In this document: one piece after another, positions 1 to 8,685 of the stretch
Position numbering within the stretch: the first letter of the stretch is position 1
Layout of the letters: each line of letters opens with the position of its first letter
Source of the DNA: Rubrobacter marinus
GTDB lineage: Bacteria > Actinomycetota > Rubrobacteria > Rubrobacterales > Rubrobacteraceae
Assembly: GCF_011492965.1 (NCBI RefSeq)
Contig: NZ_CP045121.1
Span: 2,418,001 to 2,482,000, forward strand
DNA: 64,000 nucleotides
Direction: 5' to 3'
Translations under genes and position numbers: made by a program
Notes under the pieces: generated by a model
The model's input: only the letters and a program-made list of their open reading frames with translations
Told to the model about the DNA's origin: nothing
The model's database searches: none

Positions 1-1686
1 CGCGCTGTTCCTCGGCAGAGGGACGCCCACCGATCCCCGTCCGCCCTCGCCCGATCCTCTTCGGGGGCTGCTCGCCGGCGTGGCCGCCCAGGTCTACCGT
101 TACCGCGGCGTGTCGAGCCCGAAGGAGCGGCAGCAGACGAAGTGGGTCGTCTCCGGCGCGATCGCGGCGATCCTGGTTCAGGTGCTCGGCATCCTGGCAG
201 CCCCCTACTCGCCGGGCCCGGCGTCCCGTCCGTGCTCTACGACGTGGCCGACGTCACCGCCATCACCCTCGCCTACTTCCTGATCCCCCTGAGCATCGGC
301 GCCGCGATACTGCGCTACCGGCTGTGGGACATCGACCTCATCGTCAACCGCGCCCTGGTCTACGGCGCCCTGACCGCGTGCGTGGTCGGGCTCTACGTAC
401 TTCTGGTCGGAGGGGCCGGCGCGCTGTTGCAGGCGCGCGGCAACCTGCTCGTATCGGTGTTGGCGACGGGGCTCGTGGCCGTGCTGTTCGCTCCCCTGCG
501 CGACCGGTTGCAGAGGGCCGTCGACCGGTTGATGTACGGCGAGCGCGACGAGCCCTACGCGGTGCTGTCGCGTCTCGGGGAGCGCCTGAGCGCCACGCTG
601 GAACCCCGTGTGGTGCTGCCCGTGATCGTCGAGGACGTGGCAGAGGCGCTCCGGTTGCCGCACGTGGCGATCTGGCTTGCCGACGGTGACGCCCTTCGCG
701 TCGTGGCGGCCCACGGCGGGGCTCCGCCCGAGAAGGCCGTGCGCGACGCCGACGCAGTGGAGAAGCTGCGCCGCGAGCCGGACGGGCTCAGGCCCGAGGA
801 CCTCGGCCCGTCGAACCCCTGCGGGTCCGCCCTCGCCCGCAGCGGGGCGGAGCTCGTTCTCCCGCTGGCGCACCGCGGCGAGCTCGTCGGCGCCCTGAGC
901 GTCGCCTCCCGCGGCCCCGGCGAGGACTTCTCCCCGGCCGACCGCAGGCTGCTGCGCGACCTGGCCACCCGGTCGGGGGCAGCCGTCCACGCGGTGCGGC
1001 TCACGGTCGCCCTGAGCGACAGCCTGGAGGACCTCAGACGCTCGCGCGAGAAGCTGGTGGCGGCGCAGGAGGAGGAGCGCCGCCGCATCCAGCGCGACCT
1101 GCACGACGGGCTCGGGCCGGTCCTCGCGAGCATGAGGCTCAGGCTCGAAGCTTGCCTGGATGCGGCGCAGGAAGCCCGGACCCCGCTGGCCGGCGACCTC
1201 GAAAGGCTCTACGAGCTGGTCGGGCAGGCCACCGCCGACATCCGTCGCCTGGTCTACGACCTCCGCCCGCCGATCCTCGACCAGCTCGGGCTCGTCCCGG
1301 CGCTGCGCCAGCACTGCGAGCGTTTCGCCAGGGAGACGGGCGTCGAGGTGCGCTTCGAGGCCGACGACGGGCTCTCCGTCCCCGCCGCCGCGGAGGTGGC
1401 CCTCCTGCGCGTCGCCCAGGAGGCGCTCCTCAACGTGAGCAAGCACGCCGGGGCCTCGCGGGTGGACGTTCGGCTCGAACGGAGGAACGACGGCCTCGAA
1501 CTGAAGATTCGCGACGACGGCTCCGGGCTCCGCGCGAACGGGCGCGACGGCAAGGGCATCGGTAGCATGCGCGAGCGGGCGGAGCTGCTCGGCGGCGCGC
1601 TACGCCTGACGGCCCAGCCCGGCGTCGGCACGGAGGCCGCGGTGCGTATCCCGATCGAGGCCGCCGACAAGAAGGCGCCACTTTGA
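1..1686 (+). CDS. sensor histidine kinase, GAF plus HisKA_3 type (5' partial, frameshifted)
   Basis: Membrane-anchored kinase of the NarX/LiaS class; its 5' end lies before the window. The N-terminal part reads in frame 2 (about 80-220: a QVYRYR...ERQQTKWVV stretch and a hydrophobic segment). The rest reads in frame 1 (about 222-1686), so one G is probably missing in the GC run near 218-222. The C-terminal part holds further TM segments, a GAF-like domain (about 550-1000), the phosphoacceptor box RRIQRDLHDGLGP (about 1081-1120) and a HATPase_c domain with a GIGSMRERAELLGG box. Its TGA overlaps the TTG start of the response regulator downstream, so the two form a two-component pair. The ligand is unknown. 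Confidence 0.88.
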   Translation, partial: RAVPRQRDAHRSPSALARSSSGAARRRGRPGLPLPRRVEPEGAAADEVGRLRRDRGDPGSGARHPGSPLLAGPGVPSVLYDVADVTAITLAYFLIPLSIGAAILRYRLWDIDLIVNRALVYGALTACVVGLYVLLVGGAGALLQARGNLLVSVLATGLVAVLFAPLRDRLQRAVDRLMYGERDEPYAVLSRLGERLSATLEPRVVLPVIVEDVAEALRLPHVAIWLADGDALRVVAAHGGAPPEKAVRDADAVEKLRREPDGLRPEDLGPSNPCGSALARSGAELVLPLAHRGELVGALSVASRGPGEDFSPADRRLLRDLATRSGAAVHAVRLTVALSDSLEDLRRSREKLVAAQEEERRRIQRDLHDGLGPVLASMRLRLEACLDAAQEARTPLAGDLERLYELVGQATADIRRLVYDLRPPILDQLGLVPALRQHCERFARETGVEVRFEADDGLSVPAAAEVALLRVAQEALLNVSKHAGASRVDVRLERRNDGLELKIRDDGSGLRANGRDGKGIGSMRERAELLGGALRLTAQPGVGTEAAVRIPIEAADKKAPL

Positions 1687-2408
1687 GCGAGGAGATGGTA
1701 GCGGCGGGCAGCGCCACGCGAGTGCTCCTGGCCGACGACCACCGGCTGTTCCGGGAGGGCGTCGCGAGCCTCTTAGAGCGAGCCGACGACGTCGAGCTTG
1801 TAGGCGAATCCGCCACGGGCGAGGAGGCGGTGCATCTCGCCGAGGAGCTGGCCGCCGACGTGGTGCTCATGGACATAAAGATGCCCGGCATGGACGGCAT
1901 CGAGGCCACGAGGACCATCGTGGGGCGAAGCCCGCACGTGGGCGTCATCGTGGTGACCATGTTCGAGGACGACGAGTCGGTCTTCGCGGCGCTCAAGGCG
2001 GGCGCACGCGGCTACGTCCTGAAGGACGCCGACCGGGGGGAGCTGCTGCGCGCCATCCGGGCCGTCGCCCGGGGCGAGGCTCTGCTCGGCGCCGCCGTAG
2101 CCCGTCGCGTGCTCGAACAGTTCTCGGGGCGGCCACCGGCGCCGGGCCCGCGGGCCCTACAAGCCCTTCACCGCTCTTCGACGAGCTCACCCCCGGGAGC
2201 TGGAGGTGCTGCTTCTCATAGCTCGGGCCTCAAGAACCGCGAGATCTCCGCCCGGCTCCACATCAGCGAGAAGACGGTCGGCAACCACGTCTCCAACGTC
2301 TTCCGCAAGCTACAGGTCGCCGACCGCGTCCAGGCCATCATCCGCGCCCGCGAGGCGGGCTGGGGGCGGCGCGTAGGAGCCCGAAGAGCGTTAGACTCAC
2401 GCGGATGA
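1683..2408 (+). CDS. LuxR/NarL-family response regulator (internal frameshifts)
   Basis: Partner of the upstream kinase, with TTGA start/stop overlap. The receiver domain has the acidic pair DDH near the start, the phospho-acceptor Asp in VVLMDIKMPG (about 1860-1880) and the conserved Lys in YVLKDAD. The C-terminal HTH reads GLKNREISARLHISEKTVGN and a helix ending in VFRKLQ. Between about 2140 and 2225 the family motif FDELTPRELEVLLLIARG is spread over three frames, so at least two or three single-base indels lie in this GC-rich linker. I read these as sequence errors because the HTH is otherwise intact. The 3' end carries the -10 element of the NUDIX gene. Confidence 0.85.
   Translation: MSEEMVAAGSATRVLLADDHRLFREGVASLLERADDVELVGESATGEEAVHLAEELAADVVLMDIKMPGMDGIEATRTIVGRSPHVGVIVVTMFEDDESVFAALKAGARGYVLKDADRGELLRAIRAVARGEALLGAAVARRVLEQFSGRPPAPGPRALQALHRSSTSSPPGAGGAASHSSGLKNREISARLHISEKTVGNHVSNVFRKLQVADRVQAIIRAREAGWGRRVGARRALDSRG
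2392..2397 (+). promoter_or_regulatory. -10 hexamer TAGACT, 7 nt before an ATG
   Basis: TAGACT is followed by seven bases and then ATG at 2405. This spacing recurs at nine other genes in the window and suggests a leaderless transcript. The ATG at 2405 runs out of frame after seven codons, and one inserted base near 2423-2426 would join it to the NUDIX frame. No -35 is evident. Confidence 0.45.
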
Positions 2409-2424
2409 GGAACGGCGTCGACAC

Positions 2425-2970
2425 TTGAACGCGGTAGAGCGCGTGGCCGTTGCCCTGAAGGACCGCGAGCCTGCCCTCCTGGAGCCGAGGGGCAAGCAGG
2501 CCTCCGTGGCGCTCATGCTCAGGGAGCGCGAGGGTCTGGAGATCTTCGTCATCAAACGCGCCGATAGGGTGGGGGATCTCTGGTCCGGGCACATGGCCCT
2601 CCCCGGCGGCCGGCGCGAGCCGAACGACGAGGACGCCTACGCCACCGCTCGCCGCGAGACCCTCGAGGAGGTCGGCGTGGACCTCTCCGAGGGCCAGCTC
2701 CTCGGCCGCCTCGACGACATGGGCCCGCGCAGCGCCGGGAGGCACTTCGTCGTCTCGACCTTCGTCGTCGCCCTCGACGCCGAGCCGGGCCCGCTCGACG
2801 CGAACGAGGTAGCGGAGGCGTTCTGGGTGCCGGTCGAGAAGCTGGTGGAAGAAGACGTCGAGATCGCGGACTTCCCCGGAAGCTGGCCCGCCTTCACCTA
2901 CAAGGAGCGCTACGTAATCTGGGGCCTCACCCACCGCATCCTCACCCAGCTCTGGGCCCTGATCTCCTAG
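2425..2970 (+). CDS. NUDIX hydrolase, CoA-pyrophosphatase-like
   Basis: A protein of 181 residues from a TTG start. It probably hydrolyses a nucleoside-diphosphate-linked substrate. The N-terminal RADRVGDLWSGHMALPGGR and following Glu-rich helix ARRETLEEVGVDL form the NUDIX box. The GHMALPGGR lead-in resembles CoA-diphosphatases (NudL/YeaB), but the substrate is not proven. No ribosome-binding site precedes the TTG; the leaderless-type -10 at 2392 favours ATG 2405 with a one-base error between, which would add about seven residues. The gene converges on the next one with a four-base overlap. Confidence 0.8.
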   Translation: MNAVERVAVALKDREPALLEPRGKQASVALMLREREGLEIFVIKRADRVGDLWSGHMALPGGRREPNDEDAYATARRETLEEVGVDLSEGQLLGRLDDMGPRSAGRHFVVSTFVVALDAEPGPLDANEVAEAFWVPVEKLVEEDVEIADFPGSWPAFTYKERYVIWGLTHRILTQLWALIS

Positions 2971-3734
2971 CCGTCGAGCCCCTCCCGGGTGAACTCCAGC
3001 GCCGTCTTCATTCGCTCCATGATGACCTCGGGGTGCGGCGTGCCGAGGGGCCACGGCTTCAGCTCCAGGCTGATCGCGCCAGGGTAGGCGCTTCCCCCGA
3101 TCCCGGCGAGAAACTCCCTGAGGGGCAGCTTGCCCTTGCCGGGGAGGCGGTGCTGGTCGCCCCCGGAGAGGTCGGAGTCGGAGAGGTGGACGTGGCGGAG
3201 CTGGTCCTTGAGCCCCTCCCAGAACTCCATGAGCTCCACCCCGCTCGCCCCGACGTGGCTCGTGTCTATCGTGACGTCGCCGAGGCCCAGGAGGTGCTCG
3301 GGCCTGTGGCAGCTCTTGCGCCGGACGGTGAAACCGCGATCGGGCTTCGGCATGTTCTCGACGGCGACGGGGACGCCGAACCCGCGGGCTTCGGCCAAAG
3401 CGCCCGCGCTCCACCGCGCGAGGGGGCGTCCGGGCGGCGGCGGGTGGGCGACGACCACGGGGCCCCCGATCTTGCCGGCGAGCCGCGCGCTCCGGATCAG
3501 CGTCTCCTCGGTGCCGAGCCTCCACGCGCTTCGGTAGATGGGCGGGTGGAGGGCCACCACGGGGATGCCGTGCCTCTCGGAGAGCTCGTTGATGTACGCG
3601 TGCTGGTGCGTATCCCAGCGCTCGTCCATCATCACCTCGACCCCGTCGAAACCGGCCTCGGCCGCCCAGCCATAGACCCGATCCAGGCCGAACGGGTGCA
3701 AAGAACCCGTGCTGAAAACCACGGGCACGGCCAA
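2967..3734 (-). CDS. sugar phosphate isomerase/epimerase-like TIM-barrel protein
   Basis: A protein of 255 residues of the AP-endonuclease-2 / xylose-isomerase-like barrel superfamily. Visible markers are GFDGVEVMMDERW, the strand VVALHPP, the metal-site Glu and Asp of VAVENMPKPD and VTIDTSHVG, the strand LRHVHLSDSD and the final AISLELKPWP. These positions fit a metal-dependent isomerase or epimerase, but substrate specificity cannot be read from sequence. It starts at TTG 3734, close to the end of the upstream DUF72 gene on the same strand, so the two may be cotranscribed. It overlaps the NUDIX gene tail to tail by four bases. Confidence 0.7.
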   Translation of the reverse strand: MAVPVVFSTGSLHPFGLDRVYGWAAEAGFDGVEVMMDERWDTHQHAYINELSERHGIPVVALHPPIYRSAWRLGTEETLIRSARLAGKIGGPVVVAHPPPPGRPLARWSAGALAEARGFGVPVAVENMPKPDRGFTVRRKSCHRPEHLLGLGDVTIDTSHVGASGVELMEFWEGLKDQLRHVHLSDSDLSGGDQHRLPGKGKLPLREFLAGIGGSAYPGAISLELKPWPLGTPHPEVIMERMKTALEFTREGLDG

Positions 3735-3743
3735 CTAGTGCCC

Positions 3744-4538
3744 CTAAGCTCGAGAAACTGCCGCACCGTCGAGGGCGAGTGGTTCTGGTAGTGGTTGTTG
3801 GCGTAGGCGAAGACCTCCCGGCCCTCCCGAGGAAGCGGTCGACGAGGTCGCTCCAGACGCGGAGGTCGTCGGTCCGGTCCTTTTTCGGCCCGTGTGCCCG
3901 TGCGGGAACTCCCGCCGGTTGCCGAGCCAGCGGATGTAGGAGAAGGGCGCCGTCGCCTCGTCGAGCCTGGGCATCCCCGGATAATCCACGAGCGTCAGGG
4001 CCGCCCCGTGTTCCCGCAGGGTCTCCTCGAGGCCCGCGTCGAACCAGCTCCGGTGGCGCACCTCGACGGCGTAGCGGAAGCCACCGGGTAGGTCCTTCAA
4101 GAAGCGGTCCAGGACCCCGGAGCCCTCCGAGGAAAAGTCCGGCGGGAGCTGCAGGAGCAGGGGGCCGAGCTTGTCCCCGAGGCCATCAATCGTCCGGACG
4201 AACGCCTCGGCCTCGGTCTTGCAGCCGACGAGGTTCTTCTCGTGCGTGATCTCGCGCGGAAACTTCGCGGCGAAGAGGAAGCCGCGGGGCGCAAGCTCGC
4301 GCCAGCGGGCGACCGTCGAGCGTTTCGGGGTGCCGTAGAAGGTCGAGTCGATCTCCACGGTCGAGAAGCTCTTGACGTAGGCCGAGAGGCGGGCGGCGGG
4401 CGGCGTCCCCGGCTCGTAGACCGTCCCCTCCCAGTCCGCGTACGACCAGCCGGAGGTGCCGAGGTAGAGCCCCCGCTCGGGCGGCGACACCTCCCCCGCG
4501 TCCTCCTCGAAAAGCTTGATCTGGAAGGGCTCCGTCAT
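3744..4538 (-). CDS. DUF72 family protein (frameshifted near the 3' end)
   Basis: DUF72 (YecE-like) proteins are TIM-barrel-like and of uncertain function. The N-terminal part reads cleanly: LGTSGWSYADWEG, the STVEIDSTFYGTP segment, FLFAAKFPREITHEK, and RYAVEVRHRSWF. After GHTGRK the frame breaks at a five-A run (about 3890); restoring one A gives KKDRTDDLRVW. A second indel near 3835 restores VFAYANNHYQNHSPSTVRQF, the usual C-terminal signature. Both sites are runs, so I read this as one intact gene of about 265 residues. The start ATG at 4538 lacks a clear ribosome-binding site. The true stop lies near 3735-3744 and is uncertain because of the shifts. Confidence 0.75.
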   Translation of the reverse strand: MTEPFQIKLFEEDAGEVSPPERGLYLGTSGWSYADWEGTVYEPGTPPAARLSAYVKSFSTVEIDSTFYGTPKRSTVARWRELAPRGFLFAAKFPREITHEKNLVGCKTEAEAFVRTIDGLGDKLGPLLLQLPPDFSSEGSGVLDRFLKDLPGGFRYAVEVRHRSWFDAGLEETLREHGAALTLVDYPGMPRLDEATAPFSYIRWLGNRREFPHGHTGRKRTGPTTSASGATSSTASSGGPGGLRLRQQPLPEPLALDGAAVSRA

Positions 4539-4665
4539 AAGAAGAACTTCGATGCTAACACAGCCCGTGCGCCCGATTTGCGAACCCGCTTCCAACCCCT
4601 CCCGTCGCGATGTACTACGCTGCCGTGATGGATCCCGTCTGCATCGAACACCCGAGGACGCGCTC

Positions 4666-5606
4666 GTGAAGGTCTTCTACTCGGACCAGTTCGTCCTCCC
4701 CCTGCCCGAGGGACACCGCTTCCCGATGAAGAAGTACTCCATGCTCCGCGAGCGCGTGGACGGGGCGGGCATTTGCGGCCCGGGGGAGCTGCGCGTCCCC
4801 CACGCCGTCACGGACGAGGAGGTCTTGCGCGCCCACGAGCGGGGCTACCTGCAGCACGTGGTCTCGGGGACGCTTTCGAGACAGGAGATGCGCAGGATCG
4901 GCTTCCCCTGGTCCGAGCGCATGGTCGAGCGCTCGCGCCGCGCCTCCGGCGGCACCGTCGGGGCCTGCCGGGCCGCCCTCGAAGAGGGCGTCGCCGCCAA
5001 CCTCGCCGGCGGCACCCACCACGCCTTCGCCGATCGGGGCGAGGGCTTCTGCGTCCTCAACGACTCGGCCATCGCCGCCCGCACGCTCCAGGCGGAGGGC
5101 CGCGTCGGGAACGTGGTGGTCATCGACACTGACGTCCACCAGGGCAACGGCACGGCCGCCATCCTGGAGGGGGACCCCACCGTCTTCACCTTCTCCATCC
5201 ACGGCGAGAAAAACTACCCCTTCCACAAGGAGACGAGCGACCTCGACGTCGGGCTCCCGACGGGGCCGACGACGGCGCGTACCTCGAAGCCCTGGAGCTC
5301 GGGCTCGAAGAGGCCCTCGACCGCGCGGGCGCGACGATGGCGATCTTTCTCGCGGGCGCCGACCCGTACGAGGGGGACGGGCTCGGCCGGCTCTCCGTGA
5401 CAAAGCAAGGCCTCGGCGAGCGCGACAGGATCGTGCTGGAGGCGTGCCGGGAGCTCGGGCTCCCCGTCGCCGTCACGATGGCCGGCGGCTACTGCCCGAG
5501 GATCGAGGAGACCGTGGACATCCACTTCCGGACCGTGAAGCGGGCGGCGGAGATGGCGCAATCATGCAAACCGTGGCGAAGAGAGGAAGGTGCGGCGCGT
5601 GGCTGA
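4666..5606 (+). CDS. histone deacetylase superfamily deacylase (one frameshift)
   Basis: Zinc-dependent amidohydrolase of the arginase/HDAC fold, the bacterial acetoin-utilisation AcuC / acetylpolyamine-amidohydrolase class. Seen in order: the start VKVFYSDQF (GTG 4666), GGTHHAFADRGEGFCVLND with the catalytic His pair, and the metal ligands in VIDTDVHQGNGT. After about 5262 the frame shifts; the other frame supplies AIFLAGADPYEGDGLG with the third metal-ligand Asp and VAVTMAGGYCPRIEE. One indel near 5262-5270 restores a protein of about 310 residues. The end overlaps the start of the SDR gene, suggesting cotranscription. The substrate is unknown. Confidence 0.8.
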
Positions 5607-6360
5607 AAGGGATGCGAACCCCGTATACGTGGTGCTGGGGGCGACGGGCGGGATCGGGAGCGAGCTCTCGCGCCGCCTCGCGAAGGGAGGAGCGCGGCTC
5701 GTCCTCGGGGCGCGGGACGGGGAGAGGCTCCGGTCCCTGGCCGCGGAGCTGGACGCGCTCTGCGTCGGGCTCGACGCGACGAAGCCCGAGGAGGTAGACC
5801 GAGTCTTCGCCAGGGCCGTGGAGGAGTTCGGCCGGATCGACGGGGCCGTCAACTGCGTGGGCTCGTTCATGCTCAAACCGGCCCACCTCACCAAAGACGA
5901 CGAGTGGGCAGAGACGATGTCCCTCAACCTCGGCACCGCCTTCGGGACCGTCAAGGCCGCGGCGAACCACATGCCCGAGGGCGGCTCCGTGGTGCTGCTC
6001 TCCTCCGTCGCGGCGAGGGTGGGGCTCGCCAACCACGAGGCCGTCGCCGCGGCCAAGGCGGGCGTCATCGGCCTCGCCATCTCCGCCGCCACGACCTACC
6101 TCCCGAGGGGGCTGCGCATCAACGCCGTCGCCCCCGGCCTCGTCCAGACGCCCATGACCCGCAAGATCACGGCGAGCGAGACCTCCCGCACGGCCTCCGA
6201 GGAGCTACACCCCATGGGCAGGCTCGGCGAGCCCGGCGACATCGCCGCCGCCATAAGCTGGCTCCTCGCCCCCGAGGCGGGCTGGATCACGGGCCAGGTC
6301 TTCGGGGTCGACGGCGGCCTCTCGACCCTGCACCCGATGCCCCGCCGGGCCGCGCGATGA
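5590..6360 (+). CDS. short-chain dehydrogenase/reductase
   Basis: Classical SDR of about 255 residues. The dinucleotide site is GATGGIGSELSRRL (residues about 14-28) and the NNAG-equivalent is NCVGSF. The catalytic Ser is in VVLLSSVAA. At the catalytic Tyr position the usual YxxxK is replaced: the segment NHEAVAAAKAG has His where Tyr is normal but keeps the Lys spacing. The C-terminal INAVAPGLVQTPMT and GWITGQVFGVDGG are typical. The missing Tyr may alter or abolish standard ketoreductase chemistry. The start is ATG 5590 or GTG 5599. The stop shares ATGA with the flavoprotein gene downstream, so the two are translationally coupled. Confidence 0.85.
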   Translation: MRRVAERDANPVYVVLGATGGIGSELSRRLAKGGARLVLGARDGERLRSLAAELDALCVGLDATKPEEVDRVFARAVEEFGRIDGAVNCVGSFMLKPAHLTKDDEWAETMSLNLGTAFGTVKAAANHMPEGGSVVLLSSVAARVGLANHEAVAAAKAGVIGLAISAATTYLPRGLRINAVAPGLVQTPMTRKITASETSRTASEELHPMGRLGEPGDIAAAISWLLAPEAGWITGQVFGVDGGLSTLHPMPRRAAR

Positions 6361-7346
6361 GCGCCGAAAGGACGAACACCTGCCTGGTCATCGGCGCGGG
6401 CATGTCGGGGCTCCTCGCCGCGAACAAGCTTCAGGAGGCCGGCTGGGCGGTGACCATCCTCGACAAGGGCCGGGGCGTCGGCGGCCGGATGGCGACCCGC
6501 CGCTTCGACGGCGCCTCCTTCGACCACGGCGCCCAGTTCTTCACCGCCCGCAGCGACGAGTTCAAGGGAATGGTCGCCGACTGGCAAGAGGCCGGCGCCG
6601 CGCGCGAGTGGTCCCGGGGCTTCGCCGACGCCGAGGGCAACCCGAACGAGGACGGCCACCCCCGCTACCGGGGCGCCGAGGGCATGACCTCCGTCCCCAA
6701 ACACCTCGCCCGGGGCCTCGACGTCCGCACCGGGGAGAAGGTGGTCCGGGTGGACGAGGACGGCGGCACCTGGCGCCTGGAGACGGAATCCGGCACGCAA
6801 GCGACGGCCGGCGCCCTGATCGTCACCGCCCCGGTACCGCAGGCCCTCGAGATCGTCGGCTCCGGGGAGTACGAGCTGCCGGGCCCTGCGCTGGAGCAGT
6901 TGGAGGGGGTCTCCTACGACCCGTGCCTCGCGCTCATGGCCCTGCTCGACGGCCCGAGCGGCGTCCCGGAGCCGGGGGGCGTGCAGATCAAGGGCGAGCC
7001 GCTCGACTGGATCGGGGACAACGGGCTCAAGGGCATCTCTCGGGCGCCCGCCGTCACGATCCACGCCGGTCCCCAGTGGAGCCGCGAGCACTACGAGGAC
7101 GACGAGGCGGAGATCACCGCCGCCCTCCTCGGGTTCGCCGGGGAATTCGTGGGCTCGAACGTCGTCTCGACCCAGCTCGCCCGCTGGCGCTACAGCTGGG
7201 TCTCCGAGCCGCACCCCGAGCCCTTCCTCCTCGCGCAGAGCGACCCCGCGCTGGTCTTCTGCGGGGACTCCTTCGCCCAGCCCAAGGTCGAGGGCGCCTC
7301 CCTCTCCGGCCTGGCCGCCGCTGGCGCCCTTCTCGGGGAAGGGTAG
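6357..7346 (+). CDS. FAD-dependent amine-oxidase-like (renalase-like) oxidoreductase
   Basis: A protein of 329 residues. The N-terminal Rossmann motif is VIGAGMSGLLAANKL, followed by the ribose-binding Asp in VTILDKGRGVGGRMATRR and the FDHGAQFFTAR segment typical of the COG3380/renalase-like group. The C-terminal FAD contact is FCGDSFAQPKVEGASLSG. It is probably an NAD(P)H- or amine-acting flavoenzyme; the substrate is unknown. The ATG at 6357 overlaps the SDR stop, so the SDR and this enzyme may act on related metabolites. The small membrane protein follows 14 nt later in the same direction. Confidence 0.8.
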   Translation: MSAERTNTCLVIGAGMSGLLAANKLQEAGWAVTILDKGRGVGGRMATRRFDGASFDHGAQFFTARSDEFKGMVADWQEAGAAREWSRGFADAEGNPNEDGHPRYRGAEGMTSVPKHLARGLDVRTGEKVVRVDEDGGTWRLETESGTQATAGALIVTAPVPQALEIVGSGEYELPGPALEQLEGVSYDPCLALMALLDGPSGVPEPGGVQIKGEPLDWIGDNGLKGISRAPAVTIHAGPQWSREHYEDDEAEITAALLGFAGEFVGSNVVSTQLARWRYSWVSEPHPEPFLLAQSDPALVFCGDSFAQPKVEGASLSGLAAAGALLGEG

Positions 7347-7360
7347 GCTGGGGAGGCCCG

Positions 7361-7795
7361 TTGGAGTACCTGCTGCTCGCCCACCTCGCCGCGACCCTCT
7401 ATATGGTCGGCCTGATCTGGTTCGTGCAGATCGTGCACTACCCGCTCTTCGCCCGGGTGGGAGAGGGCGGGTTCCGGCCCTACGCCGAGGCCCACTCGCG
7501 CCTCACGAGCTACGTCGTCGGCCCGCCCATGCTCCTCGAGGCGGGGACCGCGCTCCTCCTCGTCTTCCTGCGCCCCGACGGGGTGCCGCTCTACCTCGCG
7601 CTCGTCGGGCTCGCGCTCGTCGCGGCCATCTGGCTCTCCACCGCCCTCCTGCAAGTGCCCCGCCACACCGCCCTGGGCTCCGGCTTCGACAGGACCCAGT
7701 GGCGCGGCCTCGTCGGGACGAACTGGATCCGCACGGCGGCGTGGAGCGCCCGGGGCCTCGTCGTCCTGTGGATGGCCGCGCTCGTGCTGAACTGA
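7361..7795 (+). CDS. uncharacterised four-helix membrane protein
   Basis: A protein of 144 residues from TTG 7361, preceded by a purine-rich GGGGAGG. It has four hydrophobic segments, at about residues 3-22, 50-68, 74-95 and 122-143. Conserved-looking charged and aromatic positions include WFVQIVHYPLF, a PYAEAHSRLTSYVV stretch and LLQVPRHTAL. I recognise this pattern from widespread uncharacterised bacterial membrane proteins but know no function. It is the last gene of the SDR-flavoprotein run, with 14 nt spacing. Confidence 0.65.
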   Translation: MEYLLLAHLAATLYMVGLIWFVQIVHYPLFARVGEGGFRPYAEAHSRLTSYVVGPPMLLEAGTALLLVFLRPDGVPLYLALVGLALVAAIWLSTALLQVPRHTALGSGFDRTQWRGLVGTNWIRTAAWSARGLVVLWMAALVLN

Positions 7796-7822
7796 GCCCG
7801 GGGTTCGGGGAGAAAGTCCGGT

Positions 7823-7850
7823 TTGCGAAAAGTATTCGAGGTGGTACTAA
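7823..7850 (+). promoter_or_regulatory. candidate sigma70-type promoter
   Basis: TTGCGA at 7823-7828 and TACTAA at 7845-7850 are separated by 16 nt, in a locally AT-richer patch about 70 nt before the ATG at 7920. The overlapping TAATAC and TACAAT give alternative -10 choices. Confidence 0.45.
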
Positions 7851-7919
7851 TACAATACAAGCCAAATCACTCCGAGACCCTCACAGAAGCGAGACGAGCG
7901 GCAGAGAAGGAGCAGGGCG

Positions 7920-8265
7920 ATGGGAACGAGGAGAGTGGCGCTCAAGCCGCACGCGGCCAAGATCCGGCACTGGGTCGACGAGGGCCGGGGGGATGAGTGG
8001 ATCGCCGGCGAGCTGAACACCACGCCCTCCAGCGTGCAGAGCTTCCGCTCGCGCAACTCGATCTACCGCCGCGACCCCGTCAGGCGCGGCCGGCTCTCGG
8101 AGCATCCCGTGGTCATCGAGGAGGACGACAGGGCCTCCTGCTCGTTACTGACGCGGCCGGCTCGGACGTCTTCGCCAAGGAGTGGCGCCACCTCGTCGGT
8201 GACTCCTCCGGGAGGTCCGGATGGTCGTCACGCAGGACCGCATCTACCTCGAAAAGGTCCAGTAG
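7920..8265 (+). CDS. small HTH-like DNA-binding protein (two frameshifts)
   Basis: ATG 7920 has a good ribosome-binding site (AAGGAG, eight nt upstream). The first 60 residues read in one frame and contain WVDEGRGDEWIAGELN followed by TTPSSVQSFRSRNSIYRRD, which looks like a helix-turn-helix with a recognition helix rich in Ser, Arg and Asn. Near 8125 the reading moves to a second frame (GLLLVTDAAGSDVFAKEWRH) and near 8212 to a third, ending VVTQDRIYLEKVQ at 8265. Two corrections give a protein of about 115 residues with an N-terminal DNA-binding part and a small C-terminal domain. I do not recognise the family; regulator is inference. Confidence 0.55.
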
Positions 8266-8269
8266 ACCC

Positions 8270-8571
8270 TTGCCAGACGCCCCCGGCTTCCCGTAACCCT
8301 CCCCCTCGCCGCCGCCGAGCGCCTGCACGGCGCGCTCGAGGAGATGCTCGAGAACGGCCACGCCGAGCCCGGCCTCGAACGCGCCTACCGCGTCCTCGCC
8401 TGGCGCATCCTCGCCGCCAGGGGCGAGGGCCACGGCAACTCCGGCCTCGTCGCGCGCATGGCCGAGGCCGCCCGGGGCGCGGAGACCCTCGAAGAGTACG
8501 AGGCCGCCCGGGACGACGTCCTCGGCCCCATCCTCGACGGGCTGGAGAGCGCCGAGAACCGCGACCCCTAA
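8270..8571 (+). CDS. small hypothetical protein, start uncertain
   Basis: A clear reading frame runs to the stop at 8571: ERLHGALEEMLENGHAEPG, LERAYRVLAWRILAARG, then an acidic helix EEYEAARDDVLGPILDGL. The first ATG in frame is 8344, but good protein sequence extends upstream to about 8289. A TTG at 8270, five bases after the previous stop, fits if one C is missing in the run near 8288. Length would then be about 100 residues. All-helical by appearance; no family recognised. Confidence 0.5.
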
Positions 8572-8685
8572 GGGCGGGCGCAGCGTTTCGTCCGTCGCGC
8601 CGTCTTGCCCCGGGCCTTTCACAGACCCGCCTTTCCCGTGTGCTAAAACGTTCGGGAAGCCTCGTCACTGAAGAAAGGTTTGCGA

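Noticed and set aside
205..1446. Long open frames opposite the kinase and many other genes
   Set aside because: They are antisense shadows of high-GC coding sequence without family motifs.
4611..4630. Leaderless start of the HDAC gene at GTG 4625
   Set aside because: The hexamer is imperfect and the frame ends after 14 codons; GTG 4666 gives the family N terminus directly.
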